DNA of 64,000 nucleotides from Burkholderiales bacterium (GTDB lineage Bacteria > Pseudomonadota > Gammaproteobacteria > Burkholderiales > Burkholderiaceae_C). Under the pieces are notes generated by a model, which had not been told where the DNA came from, did no database searches, and was given only the letters and a program-made list of their open reading frames with translations. Position numbers and translations under genes: made by a program. How positions within the stretch are numbered: position 1 is the stretch's first letter; every line of letters begins with the position of its first letter. Positions 51,425 through 60,609 of the stretch are shown one piece after another. The DNA lies in NCBI GenBank assembly GCA_017307855.1, contig JAFKGD010000005.1, positions 186,001-250,000 of the forward strand. The letters run 5' to 3'.

Positions 51425-52492
51425 ATGAACGCACTCGAACAGGAACTCGACTACCCCTGGGGCGATACGCTGCCCGCGCCCGGCACCACGCTGGAGCTGG
51501 TGCCCGGCGTGCGCTGGATCCGCATGGCGCTGCCGTTCGCGCTCGACCACATCAACCTGTGGCTGCTGCGCGACCACCTGGATGGCCGCGACGGCTGGAC
51601 GGTGGTGGACTGCTGCATCGCGCGCGACGAGGCGCGCGCCCAGTGGCAACAGATCTTCGAGGATGAACTGCAGGGCCTGCCGGTGCTTCGCGTGATCGTC
51701 ACGCACATGCATCCGGACCACCTGGGCCTGGCCAGTTGGCTGTGCGAGCGCTGGAGCACTCCCGCGCACGAATGCCGGCTGTGGATCAGCGCCACCGACT
51801 ACTACTCCGCCGCCGTGGCCATCCTCAGCACCACCGGCAATGGCGGCCACCGCGCCGCCGACTTCTTCGCCACGCACGGACTGACCGAGCCGGGGGCCGT
51901 CGCCAAGGTGCGCGAGCGCACGGGCTACTACGCGAGCATGGTGCCCTCGCTGCCGCCGGCCTACCGGCGCATGCAGGACGGCGACGTGATCGACATCGGC
52001 GGGCGGTCCTGGACCTGCATCTCGGGCTACGGCCATGCACCCGAGCACATCGCGCTGCATTGCGCGCAGGACGGCCTTCTGATCGGCGGCGACATGATGC
52101 TGCCGCGCATCTCGACCAACGTGAGTGTGTACGACACCGAGCCCGAGGCCGATGCGCTCAAGCAGTTCCTCGCGTCTGTCGACCGCTTTGCGCTCCTGGC
52201 GGCCGATACGCTGACCTTGCCCTCGCACGGCAAGCCGTTCCGCGGCCTGCATGCGCGCATCCGCCAGTTACACGCGCACCACCGCGACCGGCTGGCCGAG
52301 GTGCTGCAGGCCTGCGCCACGCGGCCGCACAGCGCGGCCGACATCCTGCCGCTGCTGTTCCACCGCAAGCTCGACCTGCACCAGACCACCTTCGCGATGG
52401 GCGAGGCCATCGCGCACCTGCATGCGCTGTGGTTCGCGGGCCAGTTGCGCCGCACGCGCGGGCCCGACGGGGTCTACCGGTTCGCTGCCTGA
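51425..52492 (+). CDS. MBL-fold metallohydrolase
   Basis: A 355-residue metallo-beta-lactamase-fold hydrolase. The metal motif THMHPDHLGLA gives His94, His96, Asp98 and His99. Further ligands are His in SGYGHAPEHIALH near residue 205, Asp in GGDMMLP near 223, and His in LPSHGKPF near 265. A C-terminal winged-helix segment (about 285-350, HRDRLAEVLQACATRPHSAADILPLLF) matches the BLACT/beta-lactamase-associated domain of LACTB2-like proteins. It is likely a thioesterase or glyoxalase II-like enzyme. The gene is divergent from liuR and shares its operator. Its 3' end overlaps the convergent histidine kinase gene by 19 bases. Confidence 0.92.
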   Translation: MNALEQELDYPWGDTLPAPGTTLELVPGVRWIRMALPFALDHINLWLLRDHLDGRDGWTVVDCCIARDEARAQWQQIFEDELQGLPVLRVIVTHMHPDHLGLASWLCERWSTPAHECRLWISATDYYSAAVAILSTTGNGGHRAADFFATHGLTEPGAVAKVRERTGYYASMVPSLPPAYRRMQDGDVIDIGGRSWTCISGYGHAPEHIALHCAQDGLLIGGDMMLPRISTNVSVYDTEPEADALKQFLASVDRFALLAADTLTLPSHGKPFRGLHARIRQLHAHHRDRLAEVLQACATRPHSAADILPLLFHRKLDLHQTTFAMGEAIAHLHALWFAGQLRRTRGPDGVYRFAA

Positions 52493-54027
52493 ATCTGCAC
52501 CTGCCGCACGAGCGTGTCGTCCGGCACGGACTGCGCGGCATCCGGCCGGGGCAGCGAGATGTAGAACGTGGCGCCGGACATCGGCGTGGACTCGCCCCAC
52601 ACATTCCCGCCGTGGCGCGACACCACGCGCTGCACGATGGCCAGGCCCAGGCCGGCGCCGGGAAAGTCGGCCGAGGAGTGCAGCCGCTGGAAGGCCGTGA
52701 ACAGCTTGCCGGCATAGGCGGGGTCGTAGCCGGCGCCGTTATCGGACACGTAGAGCACCGACTCACGCGGCCGGCGTCCCAGCGCCAGGCCGACCTTGAT
52801 CCAGCCCTGCTCTTTCTTGGACGTGAACTTCCAGGCGTTGTCGATCAGCGCCATCAGCGCCGTGGTCAGCAGTTCGGGGTCGGCGTGCACGCGGATCGAC
52901 GGCTCGATCTCCAGTGCCACGTCGCGCCCCTTGTCGCGCTGGCGCAGGCTCTCGACGATGGACACCGCCAGCGGCGTGACATCGACCGTGGCCGGATTCA
53001 TGGTCAGCCGCGACACGCGCGAGAGCAGGCGCAGGTCTTCGATCAGCCGGGCCATCTTGCCCGTGGCCGCCTCGATTCGGCCCAGATAGTGCAGACCCTG
53101 CTCGCCGAGCCTGTCGCCGAACTGGCTGGCCAGCACCTTGGTGAATCCGTCCACCGCATGCAGCGGCGACTGCATGTCGTGCGACATGGCGTATTGCAGC
53201 GAGCCCAGCTCGCGGAGCGAATCCTGCAGCGCCTGCGTGCGCTCGCGCACGCGCTGCTCCAGTTCGGTGTTCTCCTGCCGCAACTGGGCATCGGCCAGGT
53301 AGCGCGTGGTCACGTCGGCCACGGTCACCAGCACGGCGCGCTTGCCCGACCACTCGATGGACAGGCCGGACACTTCCACCATCTGCACCTGTCCATCGCG
53401 CTTGCGGTGCTTGCACAGGCGCATGGCCCCCGCGCCCTGCGGATGCGCCTCCAGAGCAGGCAGTGACTGGCGCAGGTCGCGCTCGTCGCTGCTGGGGTAG
53501 AGCTTGTTGGCCGTCATGGCCAGGAATTCGGATTGCGAGTAGCCGTAGAACCTGACCGCCGCGCGGTTGGCCGCCAGTACGTCGAGCGTGGCGATGTCGA
53601 CCACCCACATGATGTTGGGGTTGGACTCGAACAACCCCTGGCCGCGCCGCTCGCTGTCGCGCAGCAGGCCCATGAGCCGATGGCGTTCACTGACGTTGCG
53701 CAGGTGCACCACCGTGAGCTCGCCGTTCTGGCTGATGGCGTATTCGATCCAGCGGGCAGCGAACTCATCGCGATCCAGGAAGGTGTAGGCCCGTCCCGAC
53801 TGCAGCGCGCGCCGCGCATGGGCATGGTGCTCTTCGGCCACATCCTCGGGCAGCGTGTCCCAGAAGGCCGCGCCCTCCAGCGGTACCAGCAGGCCGCGCA
53901 TGAGTTCGTGCGCGCGGCGGTTGGCTCGCAGCACCGTGCCGGCGGCATCCAGCACGAGGATGCCTTCGGATGACAGGTCGCCCAGGTCTGGCGCCGGCGC
54001 GGCCACCTCAGGCTCCGCGCGCCGCAC
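52474..54027 (-). CDS. PAS-domain sensor histidine kinase
   Basis: A 517-residue cytoplasmic kinase without membrane helices. Two PAS domains (about residues 18-115 and 125-245) precede a coiled coil. The HisKA domain carries His283 in YAMSHDMQSPLHAVDGF. The ATPase domain has N box ALMALIDNAWKFTS, SDNGAGYD and GAGLGLAIVQRVVSRHGG. The HisKA/ATPase layout matches the bacteriophytochrome-associated class that often pairs with single-domain regulators. The start is GTG 54027, overlapping the response-regulator stop by 20 bases, so the two genes are translationally coupled. Confidence 0.9.
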   Translation of the reverse strand: MRRAEPEVAAPAPDLGDLSSEGILVLDAAGTVLRANRRAHELMRGLLVPLEGAAFWDTLPEDVAEEHHAHARRALQSGRAYTFLDRDEFAARWIEYAISQNGELTVVHLRNVSERHRLMGLLRDSERRGQGLFESNPNIMWVVDIATLDVLAANRAAVRFYGYSQSEFLAMTANKLYPSSDERDLRQSLPALEAHPQGAGAMRLCKHRKRDGQVQMVEVSGLSIEWSGKRAVLVTVADVTTRYLADAQLRQENTELEQRVRERTQALQDSLRELGSLQYAMSHDMQSPLHAVDGFTKVLASQFGDRLGEQGLHYLGRIEAATGKMARLIEDLRLLSRVSRLTMNPATVDVTPLAVSIVESLRQRDKGRDVALEIEPSIRVHADPELLTTALMALIDNAWKFTSKKEQGWIKVGLALGRRPRESVLYVSDNGAGYDPAYAGKLFTAFQRLHSSADFPGAGLGLAIVQRVVSRHGGNVWGESTPMSGATFYISLPRPDAAQSVPDDTLVRQVQIQAANR

Positions 54028-54667
54028 GCAGCGCGTTGAGAAGCGCCGTCACGTAGCCGTGCAGCCAGTCGAAGTTCACCGGCTTCTGGCGGAACAGTGT
54101 GCCCGGCGGCAGACCGCCGCGCGCCGTCACGGCGTCTTCCTGCATGCCGGTGATGACCAGCACCTGCATGTTGGACAGCAGCGGGTTGCGGCGCAGCACC
54201 TTGAGCATTTCCACGCCGTCGACACCGGGCATGTCCAGGTCGGTGATGAGCAGGTCGGGACGCAAGGTGGCGATGTCCACCAGCGCTTCCAGGGCCGAAC
54301 CCATGAGCGACAGGTCGACGTCGAGGCCCCATTCCTCGAAACAGGCCTTGAGCAGTTCGCGCGAGTTCTCGTCATCCTCCACCACCAGCACCGACAGGGT
54401 GCGCGTGGGCTCGCTGTCGGCGAACTGGGAGGTGGGCTGGTTGTCGCGGATGTACTGGTTGATCGAGCGCATCGAGATGCGCCGGTGGCCGCCACGGGTC
54501 TTCCAGGCTTCGATCTCGCCTTTCTCGACCAGCGCCTGCACGGTGGCGACCGACATGCCCAGCAGCTTGGCGGCGTACGAGGTGCCGCAGTAACTGTCCT
54601 CGCCGATGGTTTCGACGGACAGCGTCGAATCCTGCTGGGACGGGGCGAAAGACGGTGGCGTGCTCAT
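54008..54667 (-). CDS. Response regulator with N-terminal excisionase/BldC-type HTH
   Basis: A 219-residue protein with an unusual order. An N-terminal MerR/excisionase-type DNA-binding domain (residues about 26-73, YCGTSYAAKLLGMSVATVQALVEKGEIEAWKTRGGHRRISMRSINQYI) is followed by a receiver domain (about 90-215) with LVVEDDE and phospho-acceptor Asp143 in ITDLDMPG, and Lys in FRQKPVNF. It is probably phosphorylated by the kinase encoded just downstream. BldC-like HTH domains bind tandem direct repeats, and a direct-repeat element lies 30 bases upstream of its own start. Confidence 0.9.
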   Translation of the reverse strand: MSTPPSFAPSQQDSTLSVETIGEDSYCGTSYAAKLLGMSVATVQALVEKGEIEAWKTRGGHRRISMRSINQYIRDNQPTSQFADSEPTRTLSVLVVEDDENSRELLKACFEEWGLDVDLSLMGSALEALVDIATLRPDLLITDLDMPGVDGVEMLKVLRRNPLLSNMQVLVITGMQEDAVTARGGLPPGTLFRQKPVNFDWLHGYVTALLNALRAARGA

Positions 54668-54696
54668 GTTTTATCGGTTTCTGCCAGCAATTTTAT

Positions 54697-54717
54697 CGAA
54701 TTCATCAGTTTCATCAA
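54697..54717 (-). promoter_or_regulatory. Direct-repeat operator copy 1
   Basis: Read on the minus strand: TTGATGAAA-CTGATGAATTCG, a direct repeat of TGATGAA with a 9-base period. It lies 30 bases upstream of the HTH response regulator. It matches the element at 59594-59614 at 18 of 21 bases. Confidence 0.6.
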
Positions 54718-54729
54718 AATGAAACGATA

Positions 54730-57700
54730 TCAGGGGTTTCCCGGCGGGTGGACCGCCATCACCTCATCGGCCAACGCCGCCGAGGGGACCGTGCCGAGCA
54801 CGAAGCGGAACGTCGCGCCCTGGCCTGGCCGGGCATCGGCCCAGACGCGGCCCTGGTGGCGCGTGACGATACGGTGCACCGTGGCCAGGCCGATGCCCGT
54901 CCCCGGGAACTCGGTCGCGGCATGCAGCCGGTGGAACACGCCGAACAACTTGTCTGCGTAGGTCATGTCGAAGCCGGCGCCGTTGTCGCGCACGAAGAAG
55001 ACGCCTTCGTCCTCCACGCCGACCTCGATGCTGGCATCGGCCGTCTGCGAGGTGAACTTCCATGCGTTGGCCAGCAGGTTCTCCAGCATCACGCGCAACA
55101 GGCGCACGTCGCCCCAGCCGATCAGCCCGCCCTGCACATGAACGCGCACCGAGCGGTGCGGCTCGTTCTGCTGCAGCCGGTCGAGGATGCCGCGCGCGAC
55201 TTCCGACAGGTCGACGGCCTCGTTGCGCAGATTGGCACGGGAGACCTGGGCCAGCGACAACAGGTCTTCGATCAGCTGACCCATGTAGCCGGTGGCCGCC
55301 TGGATGCGCTCCAGGTAATGCGGCACGCGCGATCCCTCCGCGGGCTGGATCTCCCGCGCCAGCAGCTTGGAGAAACCGTGGATGGTGTTGAGCGGAGAGC
55401 GCAGGTCGTGCGAGACGGAGTACGAGAACGCCTCGAGCTCGCGGTTGGATTCGCGCAGCTGCGCCTCGACCATCTTGGATTCGGTGATGTCTGTGTCGAT
55501 GCCGACCCAGCAGATCACGCGGCCGGCGTCGTCGTACACCGGCGCGCCGCGGTACGACATGATGTGGTAGCGGCCGAACTTGTCGCGGATGCGGCGCTCG
55601 CCCTTGTAGACCGTGCGGGTCTGGCGCGCTACCACCCAGTTGGCCAGGGAGTTGTCGCGGTCTTCGGGATGGATCACATCCACCCAGCGGTTGCCCCCGA
55701 GCCAGTAGTCCGACGTGCCCCCCACCAGCTCGTACCAGTTGCGGTTGAAGTAGGTGACGCCCTTGCCCGACTCGTAGCTCCAGATGATCTGCGGCGCCTG
55801 GTCGGTGACGGCGCGGTAGCGCGCCTGCTCGCGCATCAGCTCCAGCGTGCGCTCGTGCACCTTGCGCTCCAGTCCGCTGTTGAGCGCGCGCACTTCCTCG
55901 AGCAGCGTCACGTTTTCCAGCGCGATCGAAGCGAGCTGTGCCATTTCCATCGCCACGTACTCGTCCTGCAGCGAGAACTCGCCCTCGTACTTGTCGGTGA
56001 GTTGAAGCACACCGATGTTCTCGCCGCGCCGGTTGGTCAGCGGCACGCCAAGCCAGGCCCGCATTGGCGGGTGCGCCACGCCTTCCAGTCCGGACGGCCA
56101 GCGCGGATGGGCGCGCAGCGCCGCGTCGGACAGCCGCAGCGGCCGGTTGGTCTCGCGCACCACGTCGTGGATGCCACCGTCGGGCGGCTCGTACGAATGG
56201 CCGCGCCAGTCGTCGTAGCGATCGGACATCGAGGTGGCATGCACCGCATGGGCCCAGTCGCCGCCGTGCACCAGGCTGATCACGCACTGATGCGCGCGGA
56301 TCACCGCACGGGCCTGCTCGACGACTTCATGGAGGGTGCCCTGCAAGGTCTGGTGCGACAGCACCATCTGGGTGGCATCGGTGGCGCGCTGCAACGTGAA
56401 CAGGTGCTCCTGCAGGTTCTGTTCGGCCTGCACGCGGGTGATGTCGTGGATGACGGCGAAGCGCGCATCGATGCCGCCATAGCGCACCGGGTTGGACATC
56501 ACGTCCACCGGGAACTCGCTGCCGTCGCGGCGGCGGTGCGTCCAGCCTTCCGCCACGCCCTGGTAGCCCTCGCGGATGCGGCGTTCCATGCGCTCCCGGT
56601 CGCGTTCGGGCCGCATGTCCATCAGCGTGAGGCCCACCATCTCCTCGCGGCTGTAGCCATATTGCTGCAGCACGGCATTGTTGACGGCCAGCAGGCGGCC
56701 CGTGTTCTCCTCGAACACCCACATCGGCATCGGGCCGTGCTCGAAGAGCGCCTGCAGGCGCTCCTCGCTTTCGGCGAGGGCCGTTTCGGCGCGCTTGCGG
56801 TCGGTGATGTCGCGGCCCACCAGGATCAGGTCGCCCGCCCCCGCCTGCTGGTCGCCGAAGGGAACGACGTCGAACTCCAGCCAGATCTCGGCACCGGCAC
56901 GCGTGTAGGCCAGCAGTTCCTGGCGTACCGCCTGCCGGCCGTTGACGGCGGCCTCCAGGTGCGCGCGCGCCTGCGGGCAGGTGCCGGCACCATCCAGCCA
57001 CGGCATCGGCTGGCCGGTGACGGCGTCCGACGAATGACCGGTGAGCCGCTCGAAGGCCGGGTTGGCGTAGAGCACACGTGCCGCCGGCGCCTCGTGCCCG
57101 TCATCGCCGCGCGCGGGCTCCACGCGCGCGATGACCACGATGTCGTTGATGTGCTCCACGGCGTTGCGCAGCAGCAGCAGTTCGGCCTGCGACTTCTTGC
57201 GCTGCGTGATGTCCTGGATTACGCCCGAGCGCTTGACGGCCTCGCCGCCCGCGCCGCGGTACACCTGGCCGCGCTTGAGCATCCAGCGCACCGAGCCGTC
57301 GGGCATCTGCACGCGGAACTCGATGTCCACCGTGCCCTCGCGCCGGGCCGCGGTACGGCGATGCTCCGTGAAAGCCTCGACGTCGTCGGGATGGAGGCGC
57401 GCCAGCAGCGCGGCGTCGCCTTCGCGCGCATCGGCGCGCGTGAGGCCGAACATTTCATAGACCTCGTCGGACCACCAGCTTTCACCGGTGCGCAAGTCCT
57501 GCTCCCAGTTGCCGATGCGGCCCACGCGCAGGGCATCCACCAGGCGGCGCTGCGTCTCGCGCAGGCGGGCATAGATGCGCGCTTCCTGCATCTCGGCCTT
57601 GCGCAGTTCGGTGATGTCGCTGAAGACGACCAGTCCGCCAATCAGTTCTCCGCCCGCGCCGGTGAGCGGGCGATAGCTGCAGCGCAGCACGCATCCGCCG

Positions 57701-59085
57701 GGCACGAGGTCGTTGCGCACGGCGATGTCGGCCTGACCCGATTCGCCCTGCATGGCGCGATGCAGCGGCTGCTCTTCCAACTCGAGCTCGCGCTGGGAAT
57801 CAGGGACGAACAGGCCGAACTTCGCCGTCCAGGCCTTCGGCTCGCCCATGTTGGCGACGATCGGGAAGATGCTGGCGGCGGTGGCGTTGTAGAGCAGCAG
57901 GTTGCCCTGGAGATCGGCCGCCCACAGGCCTTCGTGCATGCTGTTGAAGACCAGCGCCTGCGTGGCCTGCGCCTGGTGGCTGCGCCGCAACTCGTCCTGC
58001 AGTGCTTCCTGCCGCTGTTGCAAGGCATCGGCCATGTGGTCGAGGGCGGCACCCACGCGCACCAGCTCGTCCGCCGTGGCGCCATCGAACGTGCCCACGC
58101 GCTCGGTGAGCGCGCCGGCAGCCACACGGTCCGCGGTATCCAGGATGCGGCGCACCGGCCGCGTCAGCGCCCGGCCGCCCAGCCGCCAGGCCAGGCCCGC
58201 ACCCAGTGCAGTGAGCAGCAGGAGCAGCAGCACTTCGGTGTAGAGCGCACGCATGCTCGGACCCACCACCTGCGCGCGGTCCAGGCTGATCGAGGCCATG
58301 AGCCGCGAGCCTGCCTCGCCAGCCGCTGGCGCGAACGCGTAGATGCGCTCCTGCCCGCCCGGATCCACTCCCTCGACTACGCCGGCCTCGCCTTGCTGCA
58401 CGGCGCGGCGCATCACCTCGGCGCGTACCGTCTCGCCGACCTCGATCGATTCCCCCGCCTGTGCAGCCAGAACGGTGCCATGGCGATCGACCACCGTGAG
58501 GCGTGCCCCCGGCGGCAGCCGGACGTCGGTCAGCCGTTCGGCCAGCCCGGCGAGATCGAGCGACAGGTAGATCACACCGGTGGGCACTCCCTGGGCATCG
58601 CGCTGCGGCAGGCCGAAGCCCAGCGCCTTCACACCACTCACGCGCCCCTGCATGTATTCGCCCACAGCGAAGTCGTCATGCACCAGCGCTTCGCGGAAGT
58701 AGAGACGGTCGCCAACATTCAGGCCGATGGCCGCGCGTGCACGGCCGCTGCAGCGGATCACGCCGTCGAGGCCCACCAGGCCGACGTCGGCATAGTGGGG
58801 AAAGCGCTCGACCACGTGCGCGAGGTAGTTCTCGCAGCGCCGCGTATCGCCTTCGCGCAGTTCGGCCGAACTGGCCACGGCTGTGAGCAGGCCGCGCGCC
58901 GCGTCGGAGACGCCCGCCAGGCTGCTGGCTGCGAGCGACACAGATAACTCGAGGCCGGCGCGCGAAGCGTCCAGCGCCCGACGCGCGTCGCGCAGCGAGG
59001 TGACGATGGAGAACGCCACCAGCGGCAGCACGGCCACCAGGACGAGCAGCGCCAGGCGCGCCTGCAGCTTGCGATGCAGCTTCAC
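54730..59085 (-). CDS. Multi-PAS/GAF membrane sensor histidine kinase
   Basis: A 1451-residue sensor. Transmembrane helix 1 (about residues 9-28) and helix 2 (about 285-305) enclose a periplasmic double-Cache-like domain with YFREALV, YMQGRVSG and GVIYLSLDL. A HAMP linker (about 305-360, LTRPVRRILDTADRVAAGALTERVG) leads to four PAS domains (roughly 385-900, each ending in motifs such as VVFSDITE, GVIQDITQ and VGRDITDR). A GAF domain (905-1075) and a fifth PAS (1085-1205) follow. Then come HisKA with His1226 in VSHDLRSPLNTIHGF and the ATPase domain with NLLANAWKFTS, RDNGAGFD and GTGIGLATVHRIV. The nearest response regulator is encoded 36 bases upstream on the same strand. Confidence 0.92.
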   Translation of the reverse strand: MKLHRKLQARLALLVLVAVLPLVAFSIVTSLRDARRALDASRAGLELSVSLAASSLAGVSDAARGLLTAVASSAELREGDTRRCENYLAHVVERFPHYADVGLVGLDGVIRCSGRARAAIGLNVGDRLYFREALVHDDFAVGEYMQGRVSGVKALGFGLPQRDAQGVPTGVIYLSLDLAGLAERLTDVRLPPGARLTVVDRHGTVLAAQAGESIEVGETVRAEVMRRAVQQGEAGVVEGVDPGGQERIYAFAPAAGEAGSRLMASISLDRAQVVGPSMRALYTEVLLLLLLTALGAGLAWRLGGRALTRPVRRILDTADRVAAGALTERVGTFDGATADELVRVGAALDHMADALQQRQEALQDELRRSHQAQATQALVFNSMHEGLWAADLQGNLLLYNATAASIFPIVANMGEPKAWTAKFGLFVPDSQRELELEEQPLHRAMQGESGQADIAVRNDLVPGGCVLRCSYRPLTGAGGELIGGLVVFSDITELRKAEMQEARIYARLRETQRRLVDALRVGRIGNWEQDLRTGESWWSDEVYEMFGLTRADAREGDAALLARLHPDDVEAFTEHRRTAARREGTVDIEFRVQMPDGSVRWMLKRGQVYRGAGGEAVKRSGVIQDITQRKKSQAELLLLRNAVEHINDIVVIARVEPARGDDGHEAPAARVLYANPAFERLTGHSSDAVTGQPMPWLDGAGTCPQARAHLEAAVNGRQAVRQELLAYTRAGAEIWLEFDVVPFGDQQAGAGDLILVGRDITDRKRAETALAESEERLQALFEHGPMPMWVFEENTGRLLAVNNAVLQQYGYSREEMVGLTLMDMRPERDRERMERRIREGYQGVAEGWTHRRRDGSEFPVDVMSNPVRYGGIDARFAVIHDITRVQAEQNLQEHLFTLQRATDATQMVLSHQTLQGTLHEVVEQARAVIRAHQCVISLVHGGDWAHAVHATSMSDRYDDWRGHSYEPPDGGIHDVVRETNRPLRLSDAALRAHPRWPSGLEGVAHPPMRAWLGVPLTNRRGENIGVLQLTDKYEGEFSLQDEYVAMEMAQLASIALENVTLLEEVRALNSGLERKVHERTLELMREQARYRAVTDQAPQIIWSYESGKGVTYFNRNWYELVGGTSDYWLGGNRWVDVIHPEDRDNSLANWVVARQTRTVYKGERRIRDKFGRYHIMSYRGAPVYDDAGRVICWVGIDTDITESKMVEAQLRESNRELEAFSYSVSHDLRSPLNTIHGFSKLLAREIQPAEGSRVPHYLERIQAATGYMGQLIEDLLSLAQVSRANLRNEAVDLSEVARGILDRLQQNEPHRSVRVHVQGGLIGWGDVRLLRVMLENLLANAWKFTSQTADASIEVGVEDEGVFFVRDNGAGFDMTYADKLFGVFHRLHAATEFPGTGIGLATVHRIVTRHQGRVWADARPGQGATFRFVLGTVPSAALADEVMAVHPPGNP

Positions 59086-59121
59086 ACGGAGGAAACGGTC
59101 GGCAGCGGGTCGCGGCGCGCT

Positions 59122-59562
59122 TCAGCGCGGCGGACGGCTTTCGTTGACGAGCAGCCAGTACACCTTCACCTGGCGCAGCTTGTCGGTGAACTCACCGAAA
59201 TCGACGGGCTTGCGCACGAAGCTGTTGGCCCCGTTCCTGTAGCTGGCGATGATGTCTTCTTCCTCGCTGGACGAGGTGAGCATGACCACCGGCACGAAGG
59301 CCGTGCGCGGATCTGCGCGCATGCGCTGCAGCACCTCGAGACCCGTGAGCTTGGGCAACTTCAGGTCGAGCAGCACCACTTCAGGCTGCACCGTGACGTC
59401 GCGGCCCGCGTGCTTGCCTTCGCCGAACAGGTAATCCAGTGCCTCGACCCCATCGTGGGCAACCGCAATCTGGTTGCGGATGCCGTTCTCCTGCAGCGTC
59501 AGCAGGGTGAGTTCGAGGTGGTCGGGGTTGTCCTCGACGACCAGAATGGTTTTTTCCTTCAT
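59122..59562 (-). CDS. Single-domain response regulator (Rcp1-like)
   Basis: A 146-residue receiver-only protein. Acidic pocket residues are in LVVEDNPDHLELT, the phospho-acceptor is Asp66 in VVLLDLKLPKLTG, and the Thr/Lys positions are in VVMLTSSSEEED and FVRKPVDFGEF. The inserted FGEGKHAGRDV loop is typical of regulators that pair with phytochrome-type kinases. It is the first gene of the run ending in the giant sensor kinase and may be its phosphorylation partner. A direct-repeat element lies 32 bases upstream. Confidence 0.93.
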   Translation of the reverse strand: MKEKTILVVEDNPDHLELTLLTLQENGIRNQIAVAHDGVEALDYLFGEGKHAGRDVTVQPEVVLLDLKLPKLTGLEVLQRMRADPRTAFVPVVMLTSSSEEEDIIASYRNGANSFVRKPVDFGEFTDKLRQVKVYWLLVNESRPPR

Positions 59563-59593
59563 GCGCGTCCTCAGCAGCCTTTCAGGGTTTTGG

Positions 59594-59614
59594 CGAATTT
59601 ATCAGATTTATCAA
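59594..59614 (-). promoter_or_regulatory. Direct-repeat operator copy 2
   Basis: Read on the minus strand: TTGATAAAT-CTGATAAATTCG, a direct repeat of TGATAAAT with a 9-base period. It lies 32 bases upstream of the receiver-only regulator. It shares 18 of 21 bases and nearly the same distance to the start codon with the element at 54697-54717. Confidence 0.6.
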
Positions 59615-59665
59615 ATTTGCACCAGCATTCGCAATTTCCTCGAATTTCAGGCAAGCCGCAGGACC

Positions 59666-60583
59666 TCACAGCAGGGGGACCGCTTCGTCCCTGAGCTGGC
59701 CTCTGAGCACCTCGTAATCGGGCACCACGGTGCGCACGGTGTCCCAGAAGCGCGGGCTGTGGTCCATCACGCGCAGGTGACTCAGCTCGTGCGCCACCAC
59801 GTAGTCGATCACCGGCAGGCGGAAATGGATCAGCCGCCAGTTGAGCCGGATCGAGCCATCGGCGCTGGCGCTTCCCCATCGCGTGCTCGCACTCGACAGC
59901 GCCAGCTTGTGCCACTTCACGCCCAGCAACGGCGCGAAATGGTCGAGCCGCTCGATGAACACGCGGCGGGCCTGGCGCATCAGCCAGGCCTGCGCGGCAT
60001 CGCGGATCTGCGCGGGCTCGGCCTGCTGCGGCAAGGACAGGCGCAGCGTGAGGCGAGGCGCACCGGGCGGCGCATCGGCCGCCGTATCGAGCACGGCGCC
60101 GCCACGCGCGGCCTGCCGGGAATCGAGCGCGAGCACCACGGTCTCCCCCATGAACGGCAGCGTCGCGCCGTCGCGCCAGTCGATGCGGCCCGCCTCGGCG
60201 CGCTGGTGGCGCTCGCGCTGCTCGCCGAGCTTGCGCACGATCCAGCCCGCTTTTTCCTGCAGTGCCGCCTCCACGTCGCCCAGCGCGACCCAGCGCGGCG
60301 CGCTGACCACGAGCCCTTCCACGCCGATGGCGAAACCGATGGTGCGGCGGCGCCCGCGCCGGAATTCATACTCGACGTGCGTGCCCTGCAGCACGGTGCG
60401 CCGCGTGGCGCGCGGATGCGTGAAGCGGGCAGGCGCCAGCACGTCGGCCAGCGGCTGGGCGGGTACGGCCGGCACGGCGGCTTCGGGCAACGGCACCGCA
60501 GGTGGGACGGCTACAGCGGCCGGCGGCTTCGGTTCGGCACGGAGGTCGAAGCCGTCCAGCACCAACTGGATGAACCGCTGCAT
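59666..60583 (-). CDS. YgjP-like zinc metallopeptidase-domain protein (DUF45)
   Basis: A 305-residue protein with a C-terminal SprT/M48-like metal site: His265-Glu266-x-x-His269 in VVAHELSHLRVMDH, with His275 as probable third ligand. The N-terminal 60 residues are Pro/Ala-rich and variable. The middle shows the YgjP features YEFRRGRRRTIGFAIGVEGLVVSAPRWV and RWGSASADGSIRLNWRLIHF. The ATG at 60583 starts MQRFIQLVLDGFDLR. It follows plsC on the same strand (26-base gap) in a conserved betaproteobacterial order. Reaction unknown. Confidence 0.9.
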   Translation of the reverse strand: MQRFIQLVLDGFDLRAEPKPPAAVAVPPAVPLPEAAVPAVPAQPLADVLAPARFTHPRATRRTVLQGTHVEYEFRRGRRRTIGFAIGVEGLVVSAPRWVALGDVEAALQEKAGWIVRKLGEQRERHQRAEAGRIDWRDGATLPFMGETVVLALDSRQAARGGAVLDTAADAPPGAPRLTLRLSLPQQAEPAQIRDAAQAWLMRQARRVFIERLDHFAPLLGVKWHKLALSSASTRWGSASADGSIRLNWRLIHFRLPVIDYVVAHELSHLRVMDHSPRFWDTVRTVVPDYEVLRGQLRDEAVPLL

Positions 60584-60609
60584 GGTGGATGCCGGATCGG
60601 CCAGGCGGC

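Noticed and set aside
54655-58947. A very long plus-strand open frame (1430 codons) opposite the sensor kinase
   Set aside because: It is antisense to a protein with clear PAS, GAF and kinase motifs. It is rich in His, Gln, Ala and Arg, as expected from the reverse complement of a high-G+C gene, and has no family features.
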